DNA of 64,000 nucleotides from Ancistrus triradiatus. Lineage: Eukaryota > Chordata > Actinopteri > Siluriformes > Loricariidae. This document shows, in pieces, positions 46,313 through 58,526 of the stretch (its first letter is position 1; each line of letters opens with the position of its first letter). The translations under genes and the position numbers were made by a program. The stretch spans positions 62,001-126,000 of the forward strand of contig JAJAGP010000178.1 in NCBI GenBank assembly GCA_025084515.1, given 5' to 3'. The notes beneath the pieces are model-generated. The model ran no database searches. It saw only the letters and a list, made by a program, of their open reading frames with translations, and was not told where the DNA came from.

Positions 46313-46546
46313 TAAGAGTTCACTCAGATACTGTGGGGCCAGGCCATGTAGTGCTTTATATGTTACAAGAAGTATTTTGTAATCAATGCAGAGTCGAACT
46401 GGTAAGCAGTGCAGTGGTGATAGAACAGGATAAAATTTTCTAGTTCTAGTTAGCACTCGAGCTGCTAGAACTAGAAATTTTTTTATCATATCAGTTCTTT
46501 TCAGTAAATTGCAGTGTTCTGGTCAAATGCCTGATTTATACCAGAT

Positions 46547-46805
46547 GGGGCAGCACAGTGGCTCAGTGGATAGCACCTCACAGCGAGAAAGTCTCACAGG
46601 GTTCAATCCCAGGTTGAGTGGTCTGGGTCCTCCCCGTGTCCACGTGGGTTTACTCAGGTTTCCTCCCACAGTCCAAAGACATGCTTGTTAAGCTTATTGG
46701 TGTCTCTGAAGTGCCCTTATGATATGTGTGTGTATGAGTGTGTGAATACATGTGCCTTGCGATGGATTGGCGCCCTGTCTAGGGTTGGTCCTGCAGTCCA
46801 TAGTA
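46547..46805 (+). mobile_element. DANA-like tRNA-derived SINE
   Basis: GGGGCAGCACAGTGGCTCAG (A-box region), GTTCAATCCCAGG (B box), CCTCCCCGTGTCCACGTGGG, TTTCCTCCCACAGTCCAAAG and GATGGATTGGCGCCCTGTCT are the classic parts of this widespread fish SINE type. The tail is degraded beyond about 46805. Confidence 0.85.
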
Positions 46806-47954
46806 GGGAGCAAATGTGTAGTTCAGTTAGGCTTTAAACTGTTGAGGATGTTCTGAAATAAGATGAAACCATTCAGAGTTATATGGAGTTACCCTTGTCT
46901 ACACTAATATGGATATTTTTCTGAACAGTTGTGCACACATCTGTTACATCTGTGATACATCAAATACCAGCTAACCAAACGCAAACGGACCAGTATACTG
47001 TGCATTTGCCATTGTTGTTGTAGTTGTATCTGCATGCTCACTGCAGCATCAGACGTGTAATTCGTAATGTGAGTTTTATATGTCCACAAAGATATGCAGA
47101 GTTTTAAAACTTTCACTTTCAAAGGCATTTAAAAAAAATATGTTTCAGTAACCTACGATGCCATTTTTGTGTGGATGAGAGGCTAAAACAGATACATGTT
47201 GTTTACAAAATATCGGTATTAGTGAGGCTACTTTTGTTTAAAAGTCATTTTTGGCTCTATTAAATCCAAATCTTTGCAGTCAGCTTTGTAGAGGTTGTCA
47301 TGTTCTAGATTGTCATTCAAGTTAAATATAATTATAAAAACTGAAATGCAACCTTTCTGATTTATTACAGATACAGTGTGTCAAAATAAGACTGAAGAGA
47401 CATGCATCTGCACTAAAAAATGGTGGATTTTGTTGTTCTTTGTTTCTTTTGCTTGTTCTGTGTTGTGTTGAAACATGCATTAATGTTACATATCTGATCA
47501 TGCAACTCAATAAGATACAGTATGTTTTGTTGTCTTTAAATAAAGACTATTTAAATAAATATGGACAATATTTTTCTTTAGCTAACTGCAACATTTAACA
47601 AGATCACATGCAACACAGATAAGTGGATACTTGCTAAAAAATGCCATATATTTTATATTTATGTAACTTATATTGTTAAATATACATCAATGTACAATTA
47701 TTTTATTATATAGGTATATATACAAGTACTATACAAGCAAGCACTTTTTCACACAGGGCCATGTAGGTTTGGATTTTTTTCTCCCTAATTAATAAACACC
47801 TTCATTTAAAAACTGCATTTTGTGTTTACTTGTGTTGTCTTTGACTAATATTTAAATTGGTTTGATGTTCCAAAACACTTAAGTGTAACAAACATGCAAA
47901 AAAATAGGAAATCAGGAAGTAGGCAAACAATTTTTCACTAAACTGTACTTAATA
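46806..47954. other. Non-coding sequence
   Basis: AT-rich DNA without a recognisable gene, RNA or dated repeat. It may be old unique sequence. Confidence 0.5.
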
Positions 47955-48560
47955 AGGATCCTGTCTCCTTTGCAGAAAAACCTGATGTTTCCACCCCCAT
48001 GCTTTACAGTAGATTTGGTGTTCTTGGGATGCAACTCAGCATTTTTCTTCCTCCAAACACGACGAGTTCTATTTTGGTTTCATCTGACCACACGATATTC
48101 TCTCTTCTGGATCATCCATATGCTCTCTGGCAAACTTCAGATGGGCCTGGACACGTACTGGCTTAAGCAGGGCACTGCAGGATCTGAGTCCATCTCGGCG
48201 TAGTGTGTTACTGATTGTAGCCATTATTTTGGTCCCAGCTCTCTGCAGCTCTCTGGGATTTTTGCTCACTGTTCTCATGATCATTTTGACCCCACGGGAT
48301 GAGATCTTGGGTGGGACTCCAGATTGAGAGAGATTATCACTGGTCTTGTAAGTCTTCCATTTTCTTACAGTTGCTCCCACAGTTGATTTATTCACACCAA
48401 CCTGCTTGTCTATCGTAGGTTCACTCTTCCCAGCATGGTGCAGGTCTACAGTTTTCTTTCAGGTGTCCTTCGACAGTACTTTGGTCTTGGCCATGGTTGA
48501 GTTTGGAGTCTGACTGTTTGAGGCTGTGGACAGGTGGACTGGCTTGGAGGAATGGGCTAA
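47955..48560 (-). mobile_element. Tc1 family B fragment, antisense
   Basis: Minus strand: transposase start MAKTKVLSKDT (decayed), MNKSTVGATVRKWKTYKTSD (48395), KISSRGVKMIMRTVSKNP and [13 protein letters not shown]. It is the same family as the copy at 59871. Inverted ends are absent. Confidence 0.82.
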
Positions 48561-49134
48561 AATTCCTCCAAGCTAGTGTGCAGGACTGATCAACAGTTAC
48601 AGGAATTTTTTAGTTGCAGTTATTGTTTTTGATAAGGTTTTGATGCTGGAATGGAGTGTTTTCCTTTCTCCAAACATAATGCTTTTCTTTTGAACCAAAA
48701 AGATCCATTTTGGTCTCATCTGTCCATAAAACGTTCTTACAATAGCCTTCTGGCTTGTCCATGTGATCTTTAGCAAACTGCAGATGAGCAACAATGTTCT
48801 TTTTGGAGAGCGGTGGCTTTCTCCTTGCAACCCTGCCATTCACACCATTGTTCTTCTGATGGTGGACTCATGAAAATTAACATTAGCCAATGTGAGAGAG
48901 ACCTTCAGTTGCTTAGAAGTGACCCTGGGGTTCTTTGTGACCCCGCCAACTATTACACGCTTTGCTCTTGGAGTGATCTTTGTTGGTCAACCACTCCTGA
49001 GGAGGGTAACAATGGTCTTGAATTTCCTTCATTTGTACACAGTCTGCCTGACTGTGGATTGGTGGAGCCTAAACTCTTTAGGGATGGTTTTGTGGCCTTT
49101 TCCAGCCTGATGAGCATCAGCAGCTCTTTTTCTG
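48561..49134 (-). mobile_element. Tc1 fragment related to the 24384 family, antisense
   Basis: Minus strand: GKGHKTIPKEFRLHQSTVRQ at about 49100, and NGRVARRKPPLSKKNIVAHL followed by FAKDHMDKPEGYCKNVLWTD from 48843. Here the first catalytic Asp (WTDE) is kept, unlike the copy at 24730-25402. No inverted ends. Confidence 0.82.
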
Positions 49135-50047
<913 letters not shown>

Positions 50048-50074
50048 ATGGCTTCCTGGGAGCAGCCAGAACAG
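50048..50074 (+). CDS. Candidate first coding exon (MASWEQPEQ)
   Basis: GGGAAGATGG is a reasonable Kozak context. Nine codons, MASWEQPEQ, end in CAG immediately before GTAGTT. The exon ends in phase 0, matching the phase-0, 45-base exon at 62106. If joined, the intron would be 12.0 kb and filled with the transposons described here. I do not recognise the protein. Confidence 0.4.
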
Positions 50075-50255
50075 GTAGTTAAATGCATGCTGTAAAAATT
50101 GAGCACTGATTGCTCCATGCACTTAAATATGTGTGACTGTAGTTAATGTGCTGTAAAGTTTTCTTGTTCTGGTATCGTTTTGAACAGTGTGATCAGCAAA
50201 CACGATATAAACTCGACTGGCTGCATGTTTCTGACAGGTGCAGGCCAGACTCTTT

Positions 50256-50256
50256 A

Positions 50257-50297
<41 letters not shown>

Positions 50298-50312
50298 GTT
50301 GTTGTTGTTGTT
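50256..50312. repeat. TTA/TTG trinucleotide microsatellite
   Basis: Roughly fifteen ATT units followed by GTT units. Flanking sequence 50080-50255 and 50313-50473 shows no gene. Confidence 0.95.
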
Positions 50313-50473
50313 AGTGTGACTGTAAGTACTACTGCTTGTTGATACATCTAATAGTGCTGTATAACTGCTAAACAATTATAGAGACACATCCAGTGGCTTT
50401 GCCTCTTTGTAACATATGATGATACAGGATTGTATGCTGCACGTCCTGCGGACTATGTGTTGTCTTCTCTTTG

Positions 50474-50670
50474 TGGGACTGTGGTGCCCTAGCGGTTAAG
50501 GTACTGGACTATGGATCAGAAGGTCCAGGCTTCACATCCCACCTCTGCCAAGCTACCACTGTTAGGTCCCTGAGCAAGGCCATTAACTCACAATTGCTTG
50601 GATTGTAGGATTATATCAGTTGGAAGTCGCTCTCGATAAGTCTGTCTGCTAAGTGACATAAATGTAAATG
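50474..50670 (+). mobile_element. tRNA-derived SINE
   Basis: GGGACTGTGGTGCCCTAGCG, a B-box-like CTTCACATCCCACC and AAGTCGCTCTCGATAAGTCT place it in the same SINE family as 33291. More diverged than the others. Confidence 0.85.
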
Positions 50671-52543
50671 TAACATAAGATGTAACAGAGTATTGTGATC
50701 TAGTCTAATAGTAAAGTTAGCTGATGAGAGAATAGGTTTTGGGGCCATGATGTCATGCCTTGGACTTCAAATATATCTACTAACTATTGAAGAAAGCTGA
50801 TTACTCAGACGTGCTTTTGGTCCGATACCAAAACTAATTTACCAATACAATAAAAATCCCTAATACTGAGGTTTAAAGCATTTAGAGGTCTTTAATTTAA
50901 TTTAATTTAGTTTTCACATTTTAACATGGCTTGTCCGGCAGGGCATGCTGAGGCAGCAACTGGTGATGATCCCCTGACTGGCCTCCTTTTCCTCAAACAC
51001 AGCCCATGTGCCTGCAGTTCTCACCCTGACAGGAGGGCACCACGGTGGTATGTTAGGGTTAACCTTACCACGTGGTCACCAGAGGTTTTATGTGAAAGTT
51101 AAATACCAGTCAGTCTTCTGTCACTCATATATCTACAAAACGCTATTCTTTAAAATTAATAAGCTGTGTTTATGTTTTCCACATATCATTTGAAATGGTC
51201 TAATTTGCTAAGACTTTGCACACATTTGATCTAATATGTAGTCTAGTTTAGTCTAGTGTTATATTCAACCCCCTAGATTAGCTTATGTGTATGTGACATA
51301 ACAAGACTTGTTAATTAAGACTCATTTGTTAATACAAATTACTCTTAGATTGTTATTTTTGAAAAGCTTATCAGTTGTTAGTGGATAACTCATTTTAATA
51401 GAACACTACAAGGCTTTACAGAAATTTGAAGATTTGTAGTGTTGTCAAGGTACTACAAGATTTTATTGTTTACTGTGAGTTGCGTTATAAAATGACTCCA
51501 CATAATCTTTTTTCACTTTGCCTTAGCAGAGCAGAGCTTTGTGTTGACTTTTCAGCATTCGTATATGGGTTGTGATGACAGGAGAAGGTGGGAGCACTAT
51601 TATGTATGGCAAATGTTGTCCTTTAGCAGATATAGAACACATTAAAGCAGCCATATACATTAACATGTGAATCTGATATTATTTCAGAATCAGTACTCAC
51701 AAGTCAAGTCTTGTTGAGTGTACTAATCCTAATAATCCTTTATAACTAGCTAGTAAAACAACTTAAAATCATTCAGTTTCTTATTATAATTCAGTTTAGA
51801 AATTATTTGGAAATGATTATTGTGTGCTCAAATGCTGCAATGGTTCTTGAATGTGGTTGTTATGTTAAAAGAACAGACCATGGATTGAAGTGGGGTTGTT
51901 TTTCCATTTTGCAGTTCTGTTGTAATTAGAGCTCGAACACTAGGTCATGTATTGGTTTTCATTACGTTAGACTACTTAAGCTACATATTTAAAGTAGAGA
52001 TTAGACTAATAATTAACCAAGATGGACAAATGAAAAACAAAGGTTTCAGTTATTGTTACTTTAATTCAAGTTTTGCTCATTTTCTTTCTAAGAAAATGAT
52101 TACAAATGATTATAGTGATCTATTTTTATCTTTAGAGTGTGGTGCTGTTTTAAAAGTGATTTTTGAGTTCTACAGGTGATTAAAGCAGTTGCCAAAATCA
52201 TCAGGTGTGTAGGTCACTCTGCTTTTGGAGTTAACCATTAACTGATATCTATAATTTATCACTCAGTCATTGTGCACATTGAACTGTTTTCAGACCTTTG
52301 TTTCGAAAGCAAGGACACTCATAAAATGAAAACGTTCTGCAATGCCAGTATTCAGTAATTTCAAACATGATATAAAAAGTACATTTCAATGCAATCATGA
52401 ACACTCACTGCGGTGCATGTCAGGTTCTCCACTGTTGTAAACAGTAGCTGTTCAGTAGACTTCCTATTAGCTTGAAAAAATCTGGCCGCCTCTGACCACT
52501 TCTAACCACATGGCCTTTCCAGCTACAGAACTGCAAGTCACTT
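50671..52543. other. Non-coding, apparently unique sequence
   Basis: No transposon is recognised. A short GC-richer patch at 50935-51055 has an open frame after GCTTGTCCGGCAG, but I could not support it as an exon. The rest is AT-rich. It would lie inside the proposed 12-kb intron. Confidence 0.45.
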
Positions 52544-52749
52544 ATACCTGTTATGAATCGACCAGGGAACAGGGTACTGGTCGAGGGAAAACGGTAGGGG
52601 AAGGAGGACCCAAATGCAGGGGAAAATATGAATATGAAATATTAAATGTTAATAACAACTGATTCAAATAAACTAATAAATACATACACCTTGGTGTAAT
52701 GGCGGGAGGATGGGTACAAGGCCGATGTGGAAAGCACAAACACTCGAGG

Positions 52750-52831
52750 GAGTGACTGTGGCCGGGATTCGATCCCGAGTGTCTAGGCAGCGGGTGGCGA
52801 GTGAGTTACCACTACGCCAAGTCGTCGTGAG
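52750..52831 (-). repeat. tRNA-like segment in the longer LTR
   Basis: On the minus strand CTTGGCGTAGTGGTAACTC resembles a pol III A box and GGGATCGAATCCCGG a B box, spaced about 27 bases apart. It lies in the part of the LTR missing from the other copy. It may be a SINE head or a tRNA-derived insertion. No complete cloverleaf was confirmed. Confidence 0.5.
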
Positions 52832-53551
52832 AGGAACCTAATATATAAACTGAATAAGAGTGTAAGGGCAAACTGAAGGGCCGTATAGAATGGGCTCAAA
52901 CAAAGGCAACAATCGCTTAAAAAGGCTTATAAGGAGAGATACTGAGAGATTATCAAATAACTAAACTAACGCCCCAGACGCGAAAGGCCGGGTAAGACCG
53001 TTTACGATAAAAGAAACAAAAAAGGAGATCGCTATAAGCGAGCCTGGGGGAGAACCGCGCATGCGCAGTAGGGGGAGCTACGAAGAGACCCAGGAATAGC
53101 CGAAGCATTAGCAGAGTCTCTGCCGTGCTGCACGGAGTGCAAGCGCTGAGTAAACGGGCCAAAGAAAGGGAAATGGAGAACTCCCAACGAGGAGGAGGGG
53201 TGCTGAGGTTAGAACAAGCCGAGAGGCGCCGGGGGAGAGAGAATGGCGGCCGATCGGCGAGCGGCGTCCGAGGAGCGCAGCGGAACAATGGAGGAAGAGA
53301 GGTCAGTAGCGATAAACTGTCCCTTTTCCTATCTAATTCCCTGGCAATTTTATCTCGAGTCTCTGAACTGTACTCGGCTGATCCTCTTTTAGGACCAGTA
53401 GTACCGTTAAGCCCTTTCAAAAATCGCTACTGAAAACTCTTCGAAACGTGAGAGAAATTGCATATAAGAACCGATAGTGTGCCGTCAACCGGCTCTTAGG
53501 AAGCGCTATTTATAGTAGTGCGGCCGCCATGTTGGCGGCCCAGCCGTAAGT

Positions 53552-54384
53552 TGAGCTGTTGGGCAAGGCGAACATCAATGAAGTTGCCGGCGGCCCCGGA
53601 ATCGACCAGAGCCCTTACCGCCATGAGGGGTCCCTCCCTGGCCAATGCTGGCCCGTAGGAAGAGGCCAGACTGGGGAGGCAAGGGCACCTCTAGGACCGG
53701 CCTCCCCGCCTGGTCCCGGCCCCTGCGTTTCCCGACCGGCGTGGGGATCCAGCTCTGGAACCCGAAGGAGAGAGACCGGCCCTGGCCAGGTCCATGGGCT
53801 CCTCGACCTCCCTGCTGGCCGGAGGGTACATGACTTGTGCCCAAGCGGGCAAAACGGGGTACCGAGGCCCGCGGGCGGCCACCACCTCCCATGCCTTCTG
53901 ACGTCGGCGGGTGTCTAGGGAAGTGGCCAGGGTGTAGAGGTCGTTAAGGGTTGCCGGGGGGTCGCGTGTGGCCAAGTCGTCCTTAAGGGCCTCACTAAGG
54001 CCTTTCTGGAAGGTGGCCATGAGGGCCGGTTCATTCCAGTCGCTCTCTGCTGCCAGAGTCTGGAAATCGATGGCGTACTCGGCCGCTGAGCGTGAACCCT
54101 GAATGAGCTCAGTGAGACGAGCCGCGGCATCCAGCCCACCGTGAGGGTGGAAGGTGGTGTCCTTGATGGCCTGGGTGAAGGCAGATTCTGAGCTGCAAAT
54201 CTGAGCCCCCGACTCCCACTGGACAGCTTGGCCGTCAGCTGGGTGACCGCCAAGGTGAGTTCCCCCACTTGTCGCCCCAGGGCAGTTAGTTGCTGCTCGT
54301 GCCGACCGAGGGTGGCACCGTGGTGCTGAAGCACAGTTCCCGCCGTTGGGGGGGTGGAGGGGTACGCGCACCTGCTGGGTCCAT
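53552..54384 (-). pseudogene. Gag and partial protease of Ty3/gypsy element
   Basis: Minus strand. The probable start is ATG at 54384 (MDPAGARTPPPP). Frameshifts follow: LGRHEQQLTALGRQVGELTL in one frame, then RLTELIQGSRSAAEYAIDFQ and FQKGLSEALKDDLATRD in another, the core of fish gypsy Gag. The frame meets TAG at 53691-53693. In the same frame beyond it comes the retropepsin motif ALVDSGAAGNFIDVRLAQQL (Asp codon at 53601-53603). A stop-codon readthrough arrangement or a simple nonsense mutation could explain the TAG. Confidence 0.85.
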
Positions 54385-55027
54385 ACTGGGCGCACTATTC
54401 TGTTATGAATCGACCAGGGAACAGGGTACTGGTCGAGGGAAAGCGGTAGGGGAAGGAGGACCCAAATGCAGGGGAAAATATGAATATGAAATATTAAATG
54501 TAAATAACAACTGATTCAAATAAACAAATAAATACATACACCTTGGTGTAACGGAGAGAGAATGGCGGCCGATCGGTGATGGCGAGCGGCGTCCGAGGAG
54601 CGCAGCGGAACAATGGAGGAAGAGAGGTCAGTAGCGATAAACTGTCCCTTTTCCTATCTAATTCCCTGGCAATTTTACCTCGAGTCTCCGAACTCTACTC
54701 GGCTGATCCTCTTTTAGGACCGGTCGTACCGTTAAGCCCTTTAAAAAATTGCTACTGAAAACTCTTCGAAACGTGAGAGAAATCGCATATAAGAACCGAT
54801 AATGCGCCGGCGGCCAGGGCTTAGGAAGCGCTATTTATAGTAGTGCGGCCGCCATGCCTGATGATGCCTGAACCGTAACAATACCAAGGTTGTTTTCTAT
54901 GCTGATGTTAAGTGAAGCTTTTGAGTTGTATTTGTATTATTGCATCAACATTGCTGCCACATGTTTGGCTGATGGGATAATTGAATGGGTGCAGTCATCC
55001 TAATACAGTGACTGTTGAGCATACATA

Positions 55028-55737
55028 CAGTGGGGCAAAAAAGTATTTAGTTAGCCACTGAATGTGCAAGTTCTCCTACTTAGAAAGATGAGAGAGGTCT
55101 GCAATTTTCATCATAGGTACACTTCAACTATGAAAGACAAAATGAGGAAAAAAAAATCCAGGAAATTGCATTGTAGGAATTTTAAAGAATTTAATTGTAA
55201 ATCAATGGTGGAAAATAAGTATTTTGTCACCCAGAAACAAACAAGATTTCTGGCTCTCATAGACTTGTAACGTTTTCTTTAAGAAGCTCTTCTGTCCTCC
55301 ACTCGTTACCTGTATTAATGGCACCTGTTTGACCTCGTTATCTGTATAAAAGACACCTGTCCACAGCTTCAAACAGTCAGACTCCAAACTCAACCATGGC
55401 CATGGAGGAATGGGCCAAAATACCAGCTACAGTGTGTGCAAACCTGGTGAACACTTACACCAGGAAACGTTTGACCTCTGTCATTGCCAACAAAGGTTAT
55501 GTTACAAAGTAGTGAGTTGATCTTTTGTTATTGACCAAATACTTATTTCCCAAATACTTATTAATTTACAATTAAATTCTTCAAAAATCCTACAATGTGA
55601 TTTCCTGGATTTTTTTTGGCCATTTTGTCTCTCATAGTTGAAGTGTGTCTATGATGAAAATTACAGACCCCTCTCATCTTTCTAAGTAGGAGAACTTCCA
55701 CAATCACTGGCTGACTAAATACTTTTTTACTCCACTG
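55028..55737. mobile_element. Tc1 family B, internally deleted (710 bp)
   Basis: Starts CAGTGGGGCAAAAAAGTATT and ends ACTTTTTTACTCCACTG, flanked by TA (55026-55027 and 55738-55739). Inverted repeats are about 200 bp each. The transposase start ACCATGGCCATGG is kept and joined to the end of the gene near CCTGGTGAACAC. Confidence 0.9.
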
Positions 55738-55739
55738 TA

Positions 55740-56350
55740 TACACACGTCTTTACCTTTTGTTTAATGTCTGTTTGATAAATCAGGTTTAAGTCAGGCTAG
55801 TACTGTGTAAATTGCTTTGGTTTCTTCATCTTTATTTAAGCATTGATGTACACAAAGGATGTGTGGACATGAAATGATGATAATTTAATAATAATGATAA
55901 TGATAAGAAGACACATTTATATAGCACCAATACTGAAATGATTGACAAACAATGGTCATCAAACAGTTGACATATTAAATACTATTATGAAACAGTGAAT
56001 GATTTACATCTTTTGAATTAGTTTGAATGTTTAATTTTAGGGTGTGTTGACATAAATATTTACTTATTTATAGTTTATTCAGATTCATTTAAAATAAGTT
56101 TATACAGTATGCTTGGTGTAGTTGAGTGAGATAAAAAGACAGACAAATGTACAAGTAAACATAGAAGAATTTAGTTAGCTAAATAATTAACCCAGTTAAC
56201 TTTTTATATAGGTTTCCTACTTGGTGTCAAGACAAATTTATTTGTATAGTGATTTTACAGTAGTAGCAGATAGATGCTAAACAAAAAGACTGAATACAGT
56301 CTCTGGTCATTATATTGTAAAATTTAAATGCAGTTACTGGAGTGTGCAGT
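55740..56350. other. Non-coding sequence
   Basis: AT-rich, no recognisable element. Confidence 0.5.
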
Positions 56351-56363
56351 TACTTTCTGTGTC

Positions 56364-56400
56364 ATCTTAGGGGGTTCCCTATTGGGGAACCCCCTAAGAT
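56364..56400. repeat. Perfect 15-bp hairpin
   Basis: ATCTTAGGGGGTTCC and GGAACCCCCTAAGAT are exact reverse complements around a 7-base loop (CTATTGG). It is followed directly by a direct repeat of CTCTGGGCCCTACTCTGGT at about 56408 and 56432. Confidence 0.92.
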
Positions 56401-56454
56401 GTAAGATCTCTGGGCCCTACTCTGGTAAGGTCTCTGGGCCCTACTCTGGTGTGA
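56401..56454. repeat. 24-bp direct repeat, two units
   Basis: TCTCTGGGCCCTACTCTGGT occurs twice with period 24, next to the hairpin. Confidence 0.85.
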
Positions 56455-57006
56455 GAGCTATAACTAGTCCTGGAAGAATGGCTCAGAAAGAAAGCAAGTT
56501 AAAATATTAACAAAACACAATGTCATGGTGTAACCCTAAATACAATAGCAGTTATTTAAAAACGGATAAGCAGAAGGTAACAGCCATTGGGAGCTCCCAT
56601 AGGACATCAGGGATTCCCTTACCTTACCGTCAACAATTTTGCTTGATTCATATGCGACAGAGGCAAGGTGACACCACAGCTTTGTTTACATCACAGTTAG
56701 ATTTTTTACAAATACTATTTTAATGCCAGACATGCTTCTGGGTTCAGCTATGTACTCTGTTAATGACATGTAAAAAAAAAGTGTTTCCGAGCTGTGCTAT
56801 TCATGTCTGATTGCTCTTGGTGAAATGTTGCTTTTTCGTCCATGCCTAGACTGGTTTTGCTGCTGTAACATGAGTTATGTTTATAAATTATACTGTTGAC
56901 TGTGTCTCCTTGAATTTTTAGTGTCTGGAAGATCATCTTGTAGGCATTACCTTTAAAGCATTAGTTATGTTAGGTGTTGTGCTAGCACGATTAGACACAA
57001 CTGTGA
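56455..57006. other. Non-coding sequence
   Basis: No gene or repeat recognised. Confidence 0.5.
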
Positions 57007-57008
57007 TA

Positions 57009-57690
57009 CAGTTGGGCAAAAAAGTATTTAGTCAGCCACTGATTGTGCAAGTTCTCCTACTTAGAAACATGAGAGGTCTGTAATTTTCATCATAGGTACA
57101 CTTCAACTATGAGAGACAAAATGAGAAAAAAAATCTAGGAAATCACATTGTAGGATTTTTAAAGAATTTAATTGTAAATCATGGTGTAAAATAAGTATTT
57201 GGTCACCCACAAACAGGCAAGATTTCTGGCTCTCATAGACTTGCGTCTTCTTTAAGAAGCTCTTCTTCCATCCCGTGGGGTCGAAATGATCATGAGAACG
57301 GTGAGCAAAAATCCCAGAACTACACAGAGGGACCTGATGAATGAGCTGCAGAGAGCTGGGACCAAAGTAACAAAGGCTACCATCAGTAACACACTACGCC
57401 GAGAGGGACTCAGATCCTGCAGAGCCAGGCCCGTCTGAAGTTTGCCAGAGAGCATATGGATGATCCAGAAGAGCATTGGGAGAATATCATGTGGTCAGAT
57501 GAAACCAAAATAGAACTTTTTGGTAAAAACTCAACTGGAGGAAGAAGAATTCTGAGTTGCATCCCAAGAACACCATACCTACTGTGAAGCATGGGGGTCC
57601 CCTGCAAAGGGGACAGGACGACTGATCCGTGTTAAGGGAAGAATGAACGGGGCCATGTATCGTGAGATTTTAAGCCAAAAATTCCTTCCA
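57009..57690 (+). mobile_element. Tc1 family B, 3'-truncated
   Basis: The left end CAGTTGGGCAAAAAAGTATT is preceded by TA. After the inverted repeat the transposase resumes at about 57270 (SSRGVEMIMRTVSKNPRTTQ-like), continues through [20 protein letters not shown] and [12 protein letters not shown], and stops near MYREIL. The N-terminal helix-turn-helix and the right end are missing. Confidence 0.85.
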
Positions 57691-57879
57691 CCAATTCCAA
57701 TTCTGATTCTTCTTATTGATTCCAAGTTTTGGTTCCAAAATGGTGAAAACAACGAGGTGCCAGATGTTTAGGTATGCAGAATATCTTTATATATAAAGTA
57801 CAGTGCAAAGGCATTCAATATTTTTCATACTATATGTATTCATTCTTTATGTTTTAGTGGTCACTAACCTCTGTAATTC

Positions 57880-58526
57880 TACAGTTACACACCATCCACC
57901 CAAACATATACTTACAAGAATTCCTGAAGATAAGAAAAAACTATCCATCACTTACAATCATGTATACAGATGGGTCCAAAACTCCTAATTGAGTCACAGC
58001 AGCTGTTATAACTGAACAATTCTCAAGCAGCACTGTCCTACCAAAGCAAAGTCCTATCTTCTCAGCTGAAGGACAGGCTCTCCTTATGCCGGTAAATTGA
58101 AACAACATACAAAACAAAATAATTAATTTGCACAGACTCTAAATCGTGTTTAGAAGCATTGGAATCTCTGTCCCTAGAACACCCAACAATAATCAACCTT
58201 CTCGACCAAATTCAAAGACTAACAAGAGAAAACTGTGACATAAAGCTATTCTGGATCCCAGGACACTGTGGAATCATGAGAAAGCTGGTGGATTGGCACG
58301 GAAAATCCCAGACCTACAACAGATCAAACACACGCTCTAATGCAGCAGATGATCAAAAACAAATGGCAAGCTGAATGGGAATCCTAAGGTAGAAAAAACT
58401 GCACGAAATATGCCCCACCAAATACCCACACTTTGGTACGACCACCAAACTGAGCAGACCAATCTACCTTAACCAGATGTCGGGTCGGACGTGCCATTAT
58501 CACACACTCGTACTTACTGAAGGGGT
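57880..58526 (+). pseudogene. I-type LINE RNase H and C-terminal fragment
   Basis: IYTDGSKTPN at about 57960 carries the first RNase H Asp. FSAEGQALLM gives the Glu, ICTDSKSCLEALESLSLEH the second Asp, and FWIPGHCGI followed by EKA the conserved His region. The tail KWQAEWES and LTRCRVGRAIITHSYLLK match the region after RNase H in I/Nimb-type LINEs. Several frameshifts and stops are present. No RT remains upstream, so it is a short fragment. It abuts a Tc1 piece at about 58527. Confidence 0.75.

Larger units (their letters stand above)
44075..46465 (-). mobile_element. L2-type LINE, copy D, antisense and interrupted
   Basis: 44075-44771 is L2 3' UTR and C-terminus read backwards. It resumes at 45546 (TTTTTTAATTCTAGGAAGTA), and after a second interruption at 46313 it continues as 46489-46316 with VLTRTRKF, LPVRLCIDYKILLVTYKALH and GLAPQYLSELLR. 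A solo LTR and a Harbinger-like MITE explain both gaps exactly. The copy is 5'-truncated. Confidence 0.85.
52549..54880 (-). mobile_element. Deleted Ty3/gypsy LTR retrotransposon
   Basis: Both LTRs start TGTTATGAATCGACC (52549 and 54401). The right one ends CCGTAACA at 54880. The target ATACC is duplicated at 52544-52548 and 54881-54885. Gag and the first part of protease lie between them on the minus strand. A deletion fuses protease directly to the 3' LTR at about 53549, removing RT, RNase H, integrase, the polypurine tract and the LTR's first bases. The 5' LTR (54401-54880) lacks about 520 bp found in the 3' LTR (52549-53549). Confidence 0.9.

Noticed and set aside
50935..51060. Possible exon after GCTTGTCCGGCAG
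   Set aside because: The open frame has no consensus donor and no recognisable peptide; the pyrimidine tract is poor.
51952..52179. Open frame of 75 codons
   Set aside because: AT-rich, no domain, no splice signals, and length is expected by chance.
52841..53060. CpG-rich stretch considered as a host promoter
   Set aside because: It lies within the longer LTR and so is better explained as retroelement sequence.
53125..53433. Plus-strand frame of about 100 codons in the left LTR
   Set aside because: It lies inside the LTR at 52549-53549, and a second version is in the other LTR.
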